Shown here piece after piece: positions 16,589 through 25,568 of a DNA stretch of 64,000 nucleotides. Positions within the stretch are counted from its first letter, which is position 1. Every line of letters begins with the position of its first letter. The notes below the pieces were generated by a model. The model made no database searches. It was not told the origin of the DNA and was given only the letters and a program-made list of their open reading frames with translations. Location: the NCBI RefSeq assembly GCF_003075415.1, contig NZ_QDAH01000030.1, forward strand, positions 1 to 64,000. Direction: 5' to 3'. This DNA is from Microvirga sp. KLBC 81 (lineage in GTDB: Bacteria; Pseudomonadota; Alphaproteobacteria; Rhizobiales; Beijerinckiaceae). A program made the position numbers and the translations under genes.

Positions 16589-16954
16589 CTACTCGTCGTA
16601 GATTGGCGACGTGATCACCAGGAACACGAGGTTTTCCAGGCCAGTGTTGTAGAAGGCATGCTCGACTCCTGGCGGGATGAACACGACGTCATGCGCGCGC
16701 ACGACCTGCTTCACATCGCCATGCTCGAACAGGCCCTCGCCCGAAAGCACGTGATAGATTTGCTCCTGCACTTTGTGCTTATGGCGCGCGACATAGGCCA
16801 TGGGAGCGTACGAGGAAATCCGATGATCGATCTGTCTCGCCCCGAGTTCCTCCTGGTCGACGAGAGGCTTCGATAGTGCCCCGCCATGATGACCGGGAAA
16901 CTCCTTCCACGGCACTTCGGCGATATTGCGTATCACGGCTTTCGGTTGGTTCAT
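16589..16954 (-). CDS. cupin-domain protein
   Basis: 121-aa single-domain cupin. Motif 1 is HKHKVQEQIYHVLSGEGLFEH at about residues 58-78 (two His and a Glu-type metal site: HKHKVQEQIYHVL), and motif 2 is VFIPPGVEHAFYNTG at about 91-105. The fold binds a divalent metal and could be an isomerase, dioxygenase or a sugar-binding protein such as those acting on 5-keto-4-deoxyuronate. It is the first gene of the long left-going unit, with GGAG upstream of its ATG. The promoter region in front (16955-17110) holds a candidate operator and is shared with the divergent dehydroquinase-like gene. Confidence 0.87.
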   Translation of the reverse strand: MNQPKAVIRNIAEVPWKEFPGHHGGALSKPLVDQEELGARQIDHRISSYAPMAYVARHKHKVQEQIYHVLSGEGLFEHGDVKQVVRAHDVVFIPPGVEHAFYNTGLENLVFLVITSPIYDE

Positions 16955-16985
16955 TTCTCGTCGCTCCTGCCTTTTGGATAGCTTT

Positions 16986-17027
16986 TTGACATTTCGCTAT
17001 GTGAGATTTCTTATGTCAATGTAGAAT
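16986..17027. promoter_or_regulatory. candidate operator, site C of shared island motif
   Basis: Inverted pair TTGACAT (16986-16992) and ATGTCAA (17013-17019) in the divergent promoter region between the cupin and the dehydroquinase-like gene. TATGTCAATGTAGAAT (17012-17027) matches the palindrome at 22116 in 11 of 16 positions. ATGTGAGA lies between the arms. This is the weakest copy of the motif but is in a good place for control of both directions. Confidence 0.4.
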
Positions 17028-17110
17028 ATTCGGATATGTACCGATGGACTGGGTGCGCATCCTTTCCGCAACCCGCCTTTCCAAACCGCAATGCCATGAT
17101 GAGGGTAATG

Positions 17111-17575
17111 ATGCAGGCAACGAAACGCTGGAAGATCCTGATGCTTCAAGGTGCCAACATGAATTATCTCGGGCGTCGGGAGCCCGAGCGCTACGGCACC
17201 ACGACTGCAGCGGAAGTCGACACGATGATGACGGCCTATGCGGCGGAGCGTGGCGTCGACCTCGAAATCTTTTACACGAACATCGAGGGCGAGGCGATCA
17301 ATCGGATCTACCGCGCCAACGATCAAGGTATGGACGGATTGCTCATGAATCCCGCCGGTTTCCAATATGCCGGCTTCGCCCTGCGCGACTGCCTTGCCGC
17401 CGTCAAACCGACCCTGCCCTATGTGGAAGTTCACATCACGCACCGCTCCATTACGGGTGGTCTTCAGACGGTGACGGCGGAAATGTGCGAGGGCTTGGTG
17501 CTTGGCTTCGGCACCGACTCTTATCTGCTCGGCTTCGACGGATTGCTGCGGATTCTGGAGCGGCGGCGGCGATAG
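17111..17575 (+). CDS. divergent type II 3-dehydroquinate dehydratase-like protein
   Basis: 154 aa, the usual length for AroQ. N-terminal LQGANMNYLGRREPERYGTT at about residues 11-30 keeps the AroQ Asn, Arg and catalytic Tyr (normally LNGPNLNLLGxREPxxYG). FYTNIEGEAINRIYRA corresponds to FQSNxEGxLIDxIHxA. MNPAGFQYAGFALRDCLAAV and PYVEVHITH follow. Two expected active-site residues are missing: the His of NPGAYTH is Tyr here, and the Arg of the EEFR segment after EVH is absent. It may act on a related dehydroquinate-like substrate rather than in the shikimate pathway. The chosen ATG has GAGGG 5 nt upstream; earlier ATGs exist. Confidence 0.8.
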   Translation: MQATKRWKILMLQGANMNYLGRREPERYGTTTAAEVDTMMTAYAAERGVDLEIFYTNIEGEAINRIYRANDQGMDGLLMNPAGFQYAGFALRDCLAAVKPTLPYVEVHITHRSITGGLQTVTAEMCEGLVLGFGTDSYLLGFDGLLRILERRRR

Positions 17576-17601
17576 CCGCGCCGCCATGTCTTGATGGACC
17601 A

Positions 17602-19269
17602 TCATCGAAGTGCCGCCGCATCTTTTGCCGCCACATAGCCGAATGTCAGAGCGGGGCCCAAGGTAATTCCCGGGCCGGGATAGGCCCCGTTCATCACAGA
17701 ATTCATGTCGTTGCCGCAGGCGTAGAGTCCAGGGATCGGCGCATCGTCCTCCGCGAGAACCCGAGCCCGTGCATCCGTTCTCAGGCCAGCAGCCGTGCCG
17801 AGATCCGCCGGATAGACGGCGACTGCGTAATAGGGCGGCTTGCGGATAGGCGCCACGCAAGGATTGGGCCTGACGCCTGCATCGCCCAGATGTCTCTGGT
17901 AGATGTCCCCTCCACGACCGAACTCGGGATCCTCTCCCATCTCTGCTTTCGCATTGTATGCATCGATAGTGTCCTGCAGCGCCTGCGGCGGCAGGCGGAG
18001 TTTTGCTGCAAGTTCCGCGATCGTCTCCGCGCGATGAAGATAGCCACTTGCAATGTCGGCCTTGCAGGACAGGCTGAACGGCTTGATGCGGCCCAATCCG
18101 TATTTCCAGAGGAAGCTGCTGTCGCAGATCAGATAGGCAGGGACGGCGCTGTCGGGTTGGCGTAGCATGGCCAGCACGAATTCATGATAGGAGAGAGCCT
18201 CGTTCACGAACCGTCTGCCGTTGCGATCCACCGCGATGAGCCCCGGCTTTCCCCGATCAGTGACCGTATGCGGGAACACACCTTGCGTGCCGTCCTTGCG
18301 TACGAAACACGATGCCGGCACCCAGAAGGCGCGGTTTGCGGCACGCTCATTGATGCGTCCACCCGCGGCGCGCGCCAATCTCGCGCCTGATGTCGCTCCG
18401 GAGGAAATCGTCGCCGAGACGGGCTGCGCCGCCGGAGGCAGATGTGCCTTGCGAAGCTCCGCATCGTGGGAGAAGCCGCCGCTCGCGAGGATCACGGCCT
18501 TGGCTCTCAGGCGTGCCCGCTCTCCATCATGGGAAACAGTCTCGACACCGCAGACGCGGCCCTCCTCCTCGATCAGCCGCTCGACCGCAGTGCCGAGGCT
18601 GATATGAACGCCCAATTCGAGCACAGACTTGAACAGCCGCCCCGTCAGCGCATTGCCTAGATAGAGTGTCGTCCCGCGCTGCGCCGTCATCCGCTGCCTG
18701 GCATAGCGCGCGAGAAGCTTCATGACTTTCCACGTCGACGTGGGCCGGCGAAACACGTTGCGCAGATGCGGAATATCCGCGCGGCTGATCATCATGCCGC
18801 CGAACAAGGTGAATTCCGGGAGAGGCGGCCGCAGCAAGGCGAACTTCTCTCCCAGCTCCGTCCCATCGAAGGGCAGCGCCTCGAGCACGCGTCCGCCGGA
18901 TGTGGCGCCAGGAAGATTTGGGTAATAGTCGGGATAGACGGGAACGGGCTGGAATTTCAGTGATGTCTTGCTTTCAAGATACTCGACCGCCTCCCCTGCC
19001 CGCGCGAGAAACGCCTCACGCACGCTCTCATTCGCAAGACCGGGCACGGTTTCGCGCAGGTAGATCCGCGCCATGGCGACCGTATCGCCCTCCTGTTTGG
19101 GATTGGCCGGCATCCACACCATTCCGCCGGAGACGGCGCTTGTTCCGCCGATCAGCGGCGTCGCTTCCAGGAGAGCGACACGGCATTTCTCCGCAGCCGC
19201 CACGGCTGCTGCCGTGAGCCCGGCCGCGCCGGCGCCCACGACGACCACATCGAATTCTTCCTCTCTCAT
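17602..19269 (-). CDS. FAD-dependent oxidoreductase (fumarate reductase/3-ketosteroid dehydrogenase flavoprotein superfamily)
   Basis: 555 aa. The N-terminal FAD dinucleotide motif VVVVGAGAAGLTAAAVAAA is at about residues 8-26 and is followed by GGTSAVSGGMVWMP, the FRD/KstD signature. FAD-contact region VILASGGFSHDAELRK is at about 264-279. The C-terminal part has RKPPYYAVAVYPADLGTAAG and CGNDMNSVMNGAYPGPGITL (about 513-532), as in 3-ketosteroid-delta-1 dehydrogenases and urocanate/fumarate reductase-like enzymes. It would introduce or reduce a C=C bond next to a carbonyl. It points towards and nearly touches the dehydroquinase-like gene (convergent), and belongs to the right arm with the SDR D and TPP genes. 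Confidence 0.88.
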   Translation of the reverse strand: MREEEFDVVVVGAGAAGLTAAAVAAAEKCRVALLEATPLIGGTSAVSGGMVWMPANPKQEGDTVAMARIYLRETVPGLANESVREAFLARAGEAVEYLESKTSLKFQPVPVYPDYYPNLPGATSGGRVLEALPFDGTELGEKFALLRPPLPEFTLFGGMMISRADIPHLRNVFRRPTSTWKVMKLLARYARQRMTAQRGTTLYLGNALTGRLFKSVLELGVHISLGTAVERLIEEEGRVCGVETVSHDGERARLRAKAVILASGGFSHDAELRKAHLPPAAQPVSATISSGATSGARLARAAGGRINERAANRAFWVPASCFVRKDGTQGVFPHTVTDRGKPGLIAVDRNGRRFVNEALSYHEFVLAMLRQPDSAVPAYLICDSSFLWKYGLGRIKPFSLSCKADIASGYLHRAETIAELAAKLRLPPQALQDTIDAYNAKAEMGEDPEFGRGGDIYQRHLGDAGVRPNPCVAPIRKPPYYAVAVYPADLGTAAGLRTDARARVLAEDDAPIPGLYACGNDMNSVMNGAYPGPGITLGPALTFGYVAAKDAAALR

Positions 19270-19289
19270 CGGCCCGATCCCATCTCAGA

Positions 19290-20231
19290 TCAGGACGGCC
19301 GTCTTGCCGCGATATAGGCAGCAAACCCGTCGCGCATCGAGAAGCGCGGCGTGTAGCCGAGAGCCTTGTAGGCGCGGCTGCAATCCAGCGCCCCTTTGCG
19401 TACAGCGACAATGCCGGGTGCGACCTCGTATTCGCCCTCCGAGATCGCGATATCAGCCCCAAGAACGAGTTCGCGGATGATCTCGACCATCTCACCGAGG
19501 CTCAAGGCCACTCCAGTCGTGATATGATATGTGTCGTGCTCGTGCTTAGGATGGTCAAGGGCCTTGACGATGCCCTGCACGAGATCGTCGATGTAGATCT
19601 GATCGACCCGATAATCCGCGCCGCCCGCCACGTGCAGCCTGCGTCCTTCGATTGCCGCATCCAGGAACGTCTTCGGAATACGCGGACGCGGGAGTCCGGG
19701 TCCGTAGACCCAGCATGTCCGGATATGAATAACCGTCTTCCCATTGGCACGAGCAAAATCCCGGGCGAGTTGCTCCACGGCAAATTTCGAGATGCCATAG
19801 GGCTGCACCGGGAAACAGGGGTGTCTCTCGTCGATCACGTCGCTCTGGAAGGAACCATAGACCTCCTCCGACGAAAGATTGATCATGCGCGGCACATCGA
19901 ACAAACGCATGGCGGAAAGCACGTTCAGTGAGCCCTCCACATTCACGCGCATCGTGTAGAGCGGGCTTGCCAGGGAATTGACGATTCCGACGACAGCGGC
20001 GCAGTGAATGACGGCATCTGGTTGGAACGCCTTCATCGCCTCGGCAAGCTGCGGCCATTCGGTCAGCTCTCCGGGGAAAAACCACACGTTCCGGTACTGC
20101 TCGCGCAGTCGCTTCAATGCAGGCCCCTCGGCGATGTCGAAGGCAGCAACCTCGTCCCCACGCCGGGCGAGGCTTTCCACGATAGCGGCTCCGATGAAGC
20201 CGCTACCGCCCGTCACGAATATTCTGGCCAT
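19290..20231 (-). CDS. NAD-dependent epimerase/dehydratase family protein (extended SDR) D
   Basis: 313 aa. IFVTGGSGFIGAAIVESLAR at about residues 4-23, Asp in VAAFDIAEG, HCAAVVGIVNS at about 76-86, Ser in NLSSEEVYG and YGISKFAVEQL with the catalytic Tyr and Lys (about 146-150). CWVYGPGLPRPRIP, YIDDLVQGIVKAL and CSRAYKALGYTPRFSMRDGF complete the family pattern. It is a probable sugar or cyclitol 4-epimerase or dehydrogenase. It lies 27 nt downstream of the TPP enzyme and 20 nt upstream of the flavoprotein, so the three form an operon. Confidence 0.87.
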   Translation of the reverse strand: MARIFVTGGSGFIGAAIVESLARRGDEVAAFDIAEGPALKRLREQYRNVWFFPGELTEWPQLAEAMKAFQPDAVIHCAAVVGIVNSLASPLYTMRVNVEGSLNVLSAMRLFDVPRMINLSSEEVYGSFQSDVIDERHPCFPVQPYGISKFAVEQLARDFARANGKTVIHIRTCWVYGPGLPRPRIPKTFLDAAIEGRRLHVAGGADYRVDQIYIDDLVQGIVKALDHPKHEHDTYHITTGVALSLGEMVEIIRELVLGADIAISEGEYEVAPGIVAVRKGALDCSRAYKALGYTPRFSMRDGFAAYIAARRPS

Positions 20232-20258
20232 TACGCCTCTATCCTCCCCGACTTCGTC

Positions 20259-22046
20259 TTATACCAGCTCCGTGGGCAGGATACGCTTGCCGAAGACCGG
20301 TTCCTTGTAGGGTACGGGCGGCAGTGCCCAGGCGCCGGTCGCCGGCGGGCGGACATCGGCGTCCACATGCACGTCGATGAGATAAGGCCGGTTGGCGCGG
20401 ACCGCGTGCTCCAGTGCGCCCGCGAAATCCTCGGAACGCGTGACCGTGACAGCCTCCACACCTGCGGCCTTCGCCCACATGGCAAAGTCGGGGTTGTACG
20501 GCTCGCCGTTCGGTCCGGCATAGAAGGCCGTTCCGATCTCGCGCCCATTGAACAAGCCGTACTGGATGTCGCGGATCGCGCCCCAAGCGAAGTTGTTCCA
20601 CACCACCCACACGACAGGGATGTTGTATTCCACCGCGGTGCACAGGACGTGAGGCACCATGGCAAAGCCGCCATCGCCGCACACGGAGATCACAGGCCGG
20701 TCGGGCGCAGCCAGCTTGGCGCCGAGTGCGCTCGATGGTCCGAATCCCATGCCGGAGAAGCCCCAGCTGTTGAGCATCGTCTGGGGGCGCCGCGCCTTCC
20801 AGAACTGCATGAACCAGTTGTGATGGACGCCGGCATCGAAGGTAATGATGGCATCGTCAGGCAGGACCGCGCGGCAGTCAGCGACGATGCGCTCCGGCCG
20901 GATCGGCTTGGTGTGCAGAGTGAAGTTCGGCTGCGTGAAAGCATCCCATTCGGCCCGCCAGCCGCTGATCTGACTCAGCCATTCCCGGTTGCGCGGCTCA
21001 GCGGTGACGCCGCGCTGGTCGAGGGCAACCATGATCTGCCTGAGGAAGCTGCGCGCATCCGCGAGGATCGGCAGATCTGGAGCGTAGTTGCGCCCGAGCT
21101 CGGCGTGATCGACATCCACATGGATCAGCTTGGTGGTTGGGAAGTTCCAGGAATAGCCTGGCATCCATGAGGACGACGAGCGGTCATCGAAGCGCGCGCC
21201 GACGGCCAGAACGAGATCGCTGAGGCGGCCTGCTTGGTTGGCCGGGTAAGCGCCATTGCGCCCGATGAATCCGAGCGAGAGCGAATCCTCCATGTCGATG
21301 CAGCCCATGCCGTTCGGCGAGCTGATGACAGGAATCGACAACCGGTGCGCCAACGCCGCGAGTTCCTCACACGCTTCCGAGATCGCAACGCCATGCCCGA
21401 TGAAGAGCACCGGACGCTCGGCCTCGAGCAACATGTCCACCGCGCGGGCCACATCCTCGGGCGCTGCGGCGCTGCGGCGCTCGTTGAGAACGGCGCGCGC
21501 GCCGCTTTCGAGGCTGATATCAGCCTCTTCCTGGAACACGTTGAACGGGACATCGAGATTGACGGGCCCGGGGCGGCCGGACAGCATAGTCGACATCGAC
21601 TGGCGCAGGGCCAGCGGCAGCATGTCTACCCGGGTCGGCTGGAAGCTGCGCTTCACGACCGGCCGCATGACATTCGCGAAGTCGGCTTGGTTGTGCCGGT
21701 TGATCTCCTGGAACGGGCTGCGATTGAACTGCGAGGTCGGAACATTGGCCGTGATAGCCAGAAAGGCCGAGGAATCGGTCATCGCGAGGGCCGTTCCCAT
21801 GACGAGATTGGCAGAGCCGGGGCCGCAGGAGGTCAAGGTGGCCACCGGCTCATGCTTCACGCGGAAATAACCGTCGGCCATGTGGGCCGCCACCTGCTCG
21901 TGGCGGGGCGAAATTAACGTGATATCTCCCCGTGCCTCATAGAGCGCATCGAGCATGCCCACGTTGCCATGGCCGCAAATGCCGAAAATGTAAGGAACTT
22001 TCTCTTTGACCAGAAACTCGGTGATCAGTTCGGCGCCCTTAGGCAT
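20259..22046 (-). CDS. thiamine pyrophosphate-dependent enzyme (acetolactate synthase large subunit-like)
   Basis: 595 aa with the three-domain layout of the family. The PYR domain has catalytic Glu in ISPRHEQVAAHMADGY (about residues 46-61) and TSCGPGSANLVMG. The middle domain has VLFIGHGVAISEACEELAAL and LVLAVGARFDDRSS. The PP domain has the metal motif from VCGDGGFAMVPHV to VVWVVWNN (about 455-487). Members cleave or ligate 2-oxo compounds; relatives include IolD and cyclohexane-1,2-dione hydrolase, which cleave cyclic diketones. I prefer the ATG at 22046, which has a GAGAGGA site; an upstream in-frame ATG at 22076 lacks one. Its promoter region holds the best island operator. Confidence 0.9.
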   Translation of the reverse strand: MPKGAELITEFLVKEKVPYIFGICGHGNVGMLDALYEARGDITLISPRHEQVAAHMADGYFRVKHEPVATLTSCGPGSANLVMGTALAMTDSSAFLAITANVPTSQFNRSPFQEINRHNQADFANVMRPVVKRSFQPTRVDMLPLALRQSMSTMLSGRPGPVNLDVPFNVFQEEADISLESGARAVLNERRSAAAPEDVARAVDMLLEAERPVLFIGHGVAISEACEELAALAHRLSIPVISSPNGMGCIDMEDSLSLGFIGRNGAYPANQAGRLSDLVLAVGARFDDRSSSSWMPGYSWNFPTTKLIHVDVDHAELGRNYAPDLPILADARSFLRQIMVALDQRGVTAEPRNREWLSQISGWRAEWDAFTQPNFTLHTKPIRPERIVADCRAVLPDDAIITFDAGVHHNWFMQFWKARRPQTMLNSWGFSGMGFGPSSALGAKLAAPDRPVISVCGDGGFAMVPHVLCTAVEYNIPVVWVVWNNFAWGAIRDIQYGLFNGREIGTAFYAGPNGEPYNPDFAMWAKAAGVEAVTVTRSEDFAGALEHAVRANRPYLIDVHVDADVRPPATGAWALPPVPYKEPVFGKRILPTELV

Positions 22047-22091
22047 CTCTATCGTCCTCTCGGTTTTTCCCGGCACGAAGCCTATTCATTG

Positions 22092-22136
22092 CTCATAACG
22101 CATTTGCCATTTTGAAATGTCAATTGACATTATGAG
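22092..22136. promoter_or_regulatory. candidate operator, site A of shared island motif (perfect palindrome)
   Basis: Perfect 16-bp palindrome AATGTCAATTGACATT at 22116-22131, enclosed by the inverted pair CTCATAA (22092-22098) and TTATGAG (22130-22136). It lies 70 nt upstream of the TPP enzyme start at 22046. Related sequences occur at 11811, 16986 and 26054, and the CTCAT/ATGAG part at 25867. Confidence 0.6.
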
Positions 22137-22407
22137 AAAACTTGGCGGAGTACAAGCCGCCTGGCCTTCCCATGCGGTGATCCGGTCACGGCATCTCTCA
22201 TTCCTGCCAGTTGCTTGCATCTGCAGCTCTGTGCCGCCGATCCTCTTGGGCTGGCAATAAGAAGCCAAATTGCTGCATATTGGAGCGGCCATTTCTTACA
22301 ATGTCGCAAGAGGCTCCAAAGATCTTTTAGCGACACTGTCCCTGCCTAGCAATGCGTTCACGGGTAAATGCGGCGGAAGGTTTCCCTCTCGCCGCACCCG
22401 CTCCCCT

Positions 22408-23937
22408 TCACGCGGCCGATTGCCGGAAGCGGAAGCCGCGGAACAATCTCTCCCAACCTCGTCCAAGCCCCCGCTTGAACGCCTCGTTCTGCAGGCACAG
22501 GGACACAACGATGAGCGCCAGCAGCACCATTGCGACGGGCCGGGTCACAAAGGGCTCAATGCTGCCGGTCGAACCCAGCAGAGCGCGACGCAGGCTCACA
22601 TCAGCCATGGAACCCAAGAGTACGCCAATCACGAGCGGGGCAACCGGATAGCCGATCTCCTCGAGCAGGTAGACCACAACCCCAAATCCCAGCATCAGAT
22701 AGACGTTGAAGAGATTGAGACCGAGCGCCCAGGATCCAAGTGTGGCCAGAAACGCGACGACCGGCATGAGAATCGCAGTCGGAAGCCGTAGCACCATGAC
22801 GGACAAGCGTGCCATGGAAAGGCCAAGCACAAAAATTCCAATAGCAGCCCAGAACAGCATTGCCCCCATCTGGGCGATAAAGTTCGGGAACTCGAAGGAG
22901 AGCATAGGCCCAGGTCGGACACCGTGCAGGTTCAATGCTCCGAGCAGCATGGCGGCAGGCGGGGAACCGGGAATACCAAGGGTGAGAACCGGGATGATGG
23001 CACCGCCAATACAGGCGTTGTTCGCAACTTCCGGACAAATGACGCCGGTCGGGTTGCCTTTCCCGAATGTCTCCGGATGAGGATCGGCTTTCTTTGCGGC
23101 ATCGTAGGATGCCCAGGCGGCGATATCCTCGCCGACGCCGGGGATGACGCCAACGCCAACACCGATAGCGCCGGACCGCACGATCCCGAACTTTCTCTTC
23201 CAGAGTTCGCCCCAGCGCGGCCACAGACTATTGACCGTGCGTACGTTCCCGACCTGATCATCGAGATCGCGCAGAACCCGAATGATCTGAGGAATGGCGA
23301 AGCCGCCCAAAATAACCGGAACGATGTCGATGCCGCCCGCCAATTGAGGGAGACCGAAGGTGAAACGAGGATAGCCCTGGATCGTCTCCATCCCTACGGA
23401 GGCAACGAGAAGGCCGAGAAGACCCGCAATCCACCCTTTAGCAGGCATGTCCGGCGACGTGAGTGACCCGCAGATCAGAACGCCAAACAGCGCCAGCAGG
23501 AAGAACTCGGCTGAAGTGAACTGCAGTGCAAGTTGAATAAGAATGGGCGAAAAAGCAATCAATGCGAAGAGGCCGACAATCGTGCCGATTACCGAGGCCG
23601 TGGTGGACATCGCGATTGCCTCTCCTGCGCGGCCCTGCTGGGCCATGGCATAGCCATCGAGCGCGGTGGCGGCTCCAGCGGCACTGCCCGGAATGCCCAG
23701 CAGGATCGATGCATGTGACGGACCGTAGATCGCTCCGACGTAGGCGCCGATCAGCGCAATCATCGCGAGTTCGACGGGTAGAGTGAACGTGACGGTGCTG
23801 AGAAGCGCGACAGCAAGAGTTGCGGTCAACCCAGGCAATGCGCCGAAGATAATACCTAGCGTCACAGCACCAGCCATGACAGCCATATTGAGCGGCGTCA
23901 CCATGGCGAAGATTTCATGAATAAAGGAGGCAAGCAT
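22408..23937 (-). CDS. tctA: tripartite tricarboxylate transporter permease TctA
   Basis: 509-aa large permease of the TTT family in the cytoplasmic membrane. Many hydrophobic segments are visible (from VTLGIIFGALPGLTATLAVA to the C-terminal VLLALIVVSLCL). The N-terminal signature is GLTATLAVALLSTVTF and the family motif is YGPSHASILLGIPGSAAGAA (about residues 72-91); a second related loop is TLGIPGSPPAAMLLGAL (about 329-345), reflecting the internal duplication of TctA. It carries a carboxylate captured by TctC across the membrane. The start is ATG at 23937 or GTG three codons earlier. It follows tctB by about 30 nt. Confidence 0.93.
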   Translation of the reverse strand: MLASFIHEIFAMVTPLNMAVMAGAVTLGIIFGALPGLTATLAVALLSTVTFTLPVELAMIALIGAYVGAIYGPSHASILLGIPGSAAGAATALDGYAMAQQGRAGEAIAMSTTASVIGTIVGLFALIAFSPILIQLALQFTSAEFFLLALFGVLICGSLTSPDMPAKGWIAGLLGLLVASVGMETIQGYPRFTFGLPQLAGGIDIVPVILGGFAIPQIIRVLRDLDDQVGNVRTVNSLWPRWGELWKRKFGIVRSGAIGVGVGVIPGVGEDIAAWASYDAAKKADPHPETFGKGNPTGVICPEVANNACIGGAIIPVLTLGIPGSPPAAMLLGALNLHGVRPGPMLSFEFPNFIAQMGAMLFWAAIGIFVLGLSMARLSVMVLRLPTAILMPVVAFLATLGSWALGLNLFNVYLMLGFGVVVYLLEEIGYPVAPLVIGVLLGSMADVSLRRALLGSTGSIEPFVTRPVAMVLLALIVVSLCLQNEAFKRGLGRGWERLFRGFRFRQSAA

Positions 23938-23968
23938 CGTCGTCACCGCATTTCAGAGGGATAGTTGC

Positions 23969-24496
23969 TCAGGGCATCGGCACGAAGAGAAATGTCGAGA
24001 ACAGGTAGGAGACCACAAAAGGAACACCGATGGACACCGCGAGGGTGACACCAATGGTCCTAACCCAGTGATGCTGGGCGTCCTTCCACCAGAAGATCGC
24101 AATCGACACGAACAGAAAGATGCTGCTGGCGACAACGAAATTAATCTTACCTAAACCGAGGAAGATGTAGGCAGCCATCAGTAGCGTGATGATGATCGCC
24201 CTATGGATCGGGCGGTTGCGTGGAAATCTGCGGAGCCAGTTCGAGACGCCCTCACCAATGCCCTGCAGCCCACCTTCTTTGATCGCCGTCAGCAGGACGC
24301 GTGCGCTGAACAGGATGAGGAGCGCTCCCACGACCGTGGGGAAGAGGCCAGGTGAGAGATACCATTGTGCGGCACCGCCTGTGAGCGTGCTCGTCCACGG
24401 CATCTGCGATCCGGAGTAGATCACGGCAATACCAAGGCCCATCATGGTGCATGAGGCAACGACGTCAGCACGCCGAAGTGACTTGTGCGGCAGCAT
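23969..24496 (-). CDS. tctB: tripartite tricarboxylate transporter small permease TctB
   Basis: 175 aa, four predicted membrane helices as expected for TctB: DVVASCTMMGLGIAVIYSGS (about residues 9-28), LFPTVVGALLILFSARVLL (about 50-68), AIIITLLMAAYIFLGLGKIN (about 98-117) with SSIFLFVSIAIFWW, and TLAVSIGVPFVVSYLFSTFL near the end. The start at 24496 (MLPHKSLRR) has AAGGAG 6 nt upstream; a longer frame back to 24610 has no such support and overlaps the tctC end. It lies between tctC and tctA, completing the transporter. Confidence 0.92.
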   Translation of the reverse strand: MLPHKSLRRADVVASCTMMGLGIAVIYSGSQMPWTSTLTGGAAQWYLSPGLFPTVVGALLILFSARVLLTAIKEGGLQGIGEGVSNWLRRFPRNRPIHRAIIITLLMAAYIFLGLGKINFVVASSIFLFVSIAIFWWKDAQHHWVRTIGVTLAVSIGVPFVVSYLFSTFLFVPMP

Positions 24497-24522
24497 ATCC
24501 TGCTCCTTGAAAAGAAGTGGGA

Positions 24523-24545
24523 CGGCGGGCCGTGGAGACCCGCCG
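24523..24545 (-). promoter_or_regulatory. intercistronic stem-loop between tctC and tctB
   Basis: Seven-bp GC stem, CGGCGGG (24523-24529) with CCCGCCG (24539-24545), loop of 9 nt, no T run. It lies between the binding-protein gene and the permease genes, where such hairpins commonly protect the upstream message and lower permease expression. The role is inference. Confidence 0.45.
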
Positions 24546-24560
24546 CCATTTCCAGTGGAC

Positions 24561-25568
24561 TCAAGGCTTAGCGATGCCGAATGTGTCAGGAGATTTCTTG
24601 GCGACGCCAAGTTCGTAGAGCTTCCAGCTCATGGCGTCCTCCATTTTCTGAAGGCTCTTTTCGGCTGCGTCGCCGTATTCACCATAAAGCTCGAACATAC
24701 GCTCGCTCTTCAGCGACTGCACCTTTGGGTCATCCATCGCCTTTACGAAGGCCGCGTCGATCTTGGCCACGATCTCCGGAGGAGTATCCTTCGGGATGGC
24801 CATGCCAAGCCACTGGCGAGCGGGGATCTTCTGAATGTCGGGATACTTGGCGCCTGCCGCCGGAATCATCCCGATCTTCGGAAACTCGAAGGGCTTCATT
24901 TCGATCATCGCAAGCGGGCGCAGCTTGCCGGCGCGGATGAACTCGGTCTGTTCGGCAATACCGGTCACAACCGCATCGGCTTCGCCAGTGAGACCTGCCA
25001 TATGCGCCGGGCCGCTGCCGTCATACGGGATGTAGTTCAGTTCGACGCCGGCGGCCTGCCCAAGAGCAAGGGCCTTCATGTGCCAGACGCAGCCGATGGG
25101 GCAATGCGCGACCTTCACCCCCTTCGGATTTTTTCTTGAGGCCTCGATCAGATCATCAAGATTCTTATAAGGGGAATCCGCTCTAACGGAGATTACGCCC
25201 GGCGCGCCCGCTACGATGTACCAGCGCCAGTCTTTTGTCCCGGTGCTGTGGAACTCCATGGCCTTGACGATCTGTTGCGCTTCCGAGGCGCCAAGCCAAG
25301 TGTAACCGTCATGAGGCTGCGACCAGACGTGATTCATTGCGACGCCGCCGCCGCCGCCCGTGCGGTTGGATACGTTGATCTTGCCGCCGAGATGCTTCTC
25401 CATAGCCTGCGCAAGGTAGCGGTTCGTCGTATCCGTACCGCCGCCAGCTGCAGCCCATACCGACAGATCGATTGGCCGCGACGGAAAGTTCTGTGCCAAT
25501 GCAGATGATGACAGCATCATCGCACCCGCAACAAAGATTGCCTTCTTGAGCCATTTCCTTGACTGCAT
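24561..25568 (-). CDS. tctC: tripartite tricarboxylate transporter substrate-binding protein TctC
   Basis: 335-aa periplasmic solute-binding protein of the Bug/TctC family. Sec signal peptide: basic start MQSRKWLKKAIFVAG, hydrophobic core and a cleavage site after SSALA. The mature part begins QNFPSRPIDLSVWAAAGGGT, where the first loop AAAGGGTD binds the carboxylate. The second loop is at about TGGGGGVAMNHVWSQPHDG. Later features include KVAHCPIGCVWHMKALALGQ and AGLTGEADAVVTGI. Two Cys in CPIGC are unusual. First gene of tctCBA, with AGGGAG before the ATG. It probably imports the island's substrate, a carboxylate. Confidence 0.92.
   Translation of the reverse strand: MQSRKWLKKAIFVAGAMMLSSSALAQNFPSRPIDLSVWAAAGGGTDTTNRYLAQAMEKHLGGKINVSNRTGGGGGVAMNHVWSQPHDGYTWLGASEAQQIVKAMEFHSTGTKDWRWYIVAGAPGVISVRADSPYKNLDDLIEASRKNPKGVKVAHCPIGCVWHMKALALGQAAGVELNYIPYDGSGPAHMAGLTGEADAVVTGIAEQTEFIRAGKLRPLAMIEMKPFEFPKIGMIPAAGAKYPDIQKIPARQWLGMAIPKDTPPEIVAKIDAAFVKAMDDPKVQSLKSERMFELYGEYGDAAEKSLQKMEDAMSWKLYELGVAKKSPDTFGIAKP

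Noticed and set aside
17044..18165. Plus-strand frame of 373 codons overlapping the dehydroquinase-like gene and the flavoprotein
   Set aside because: Covers two real genes in the wrong frames; Arg/Cys-rich composition.
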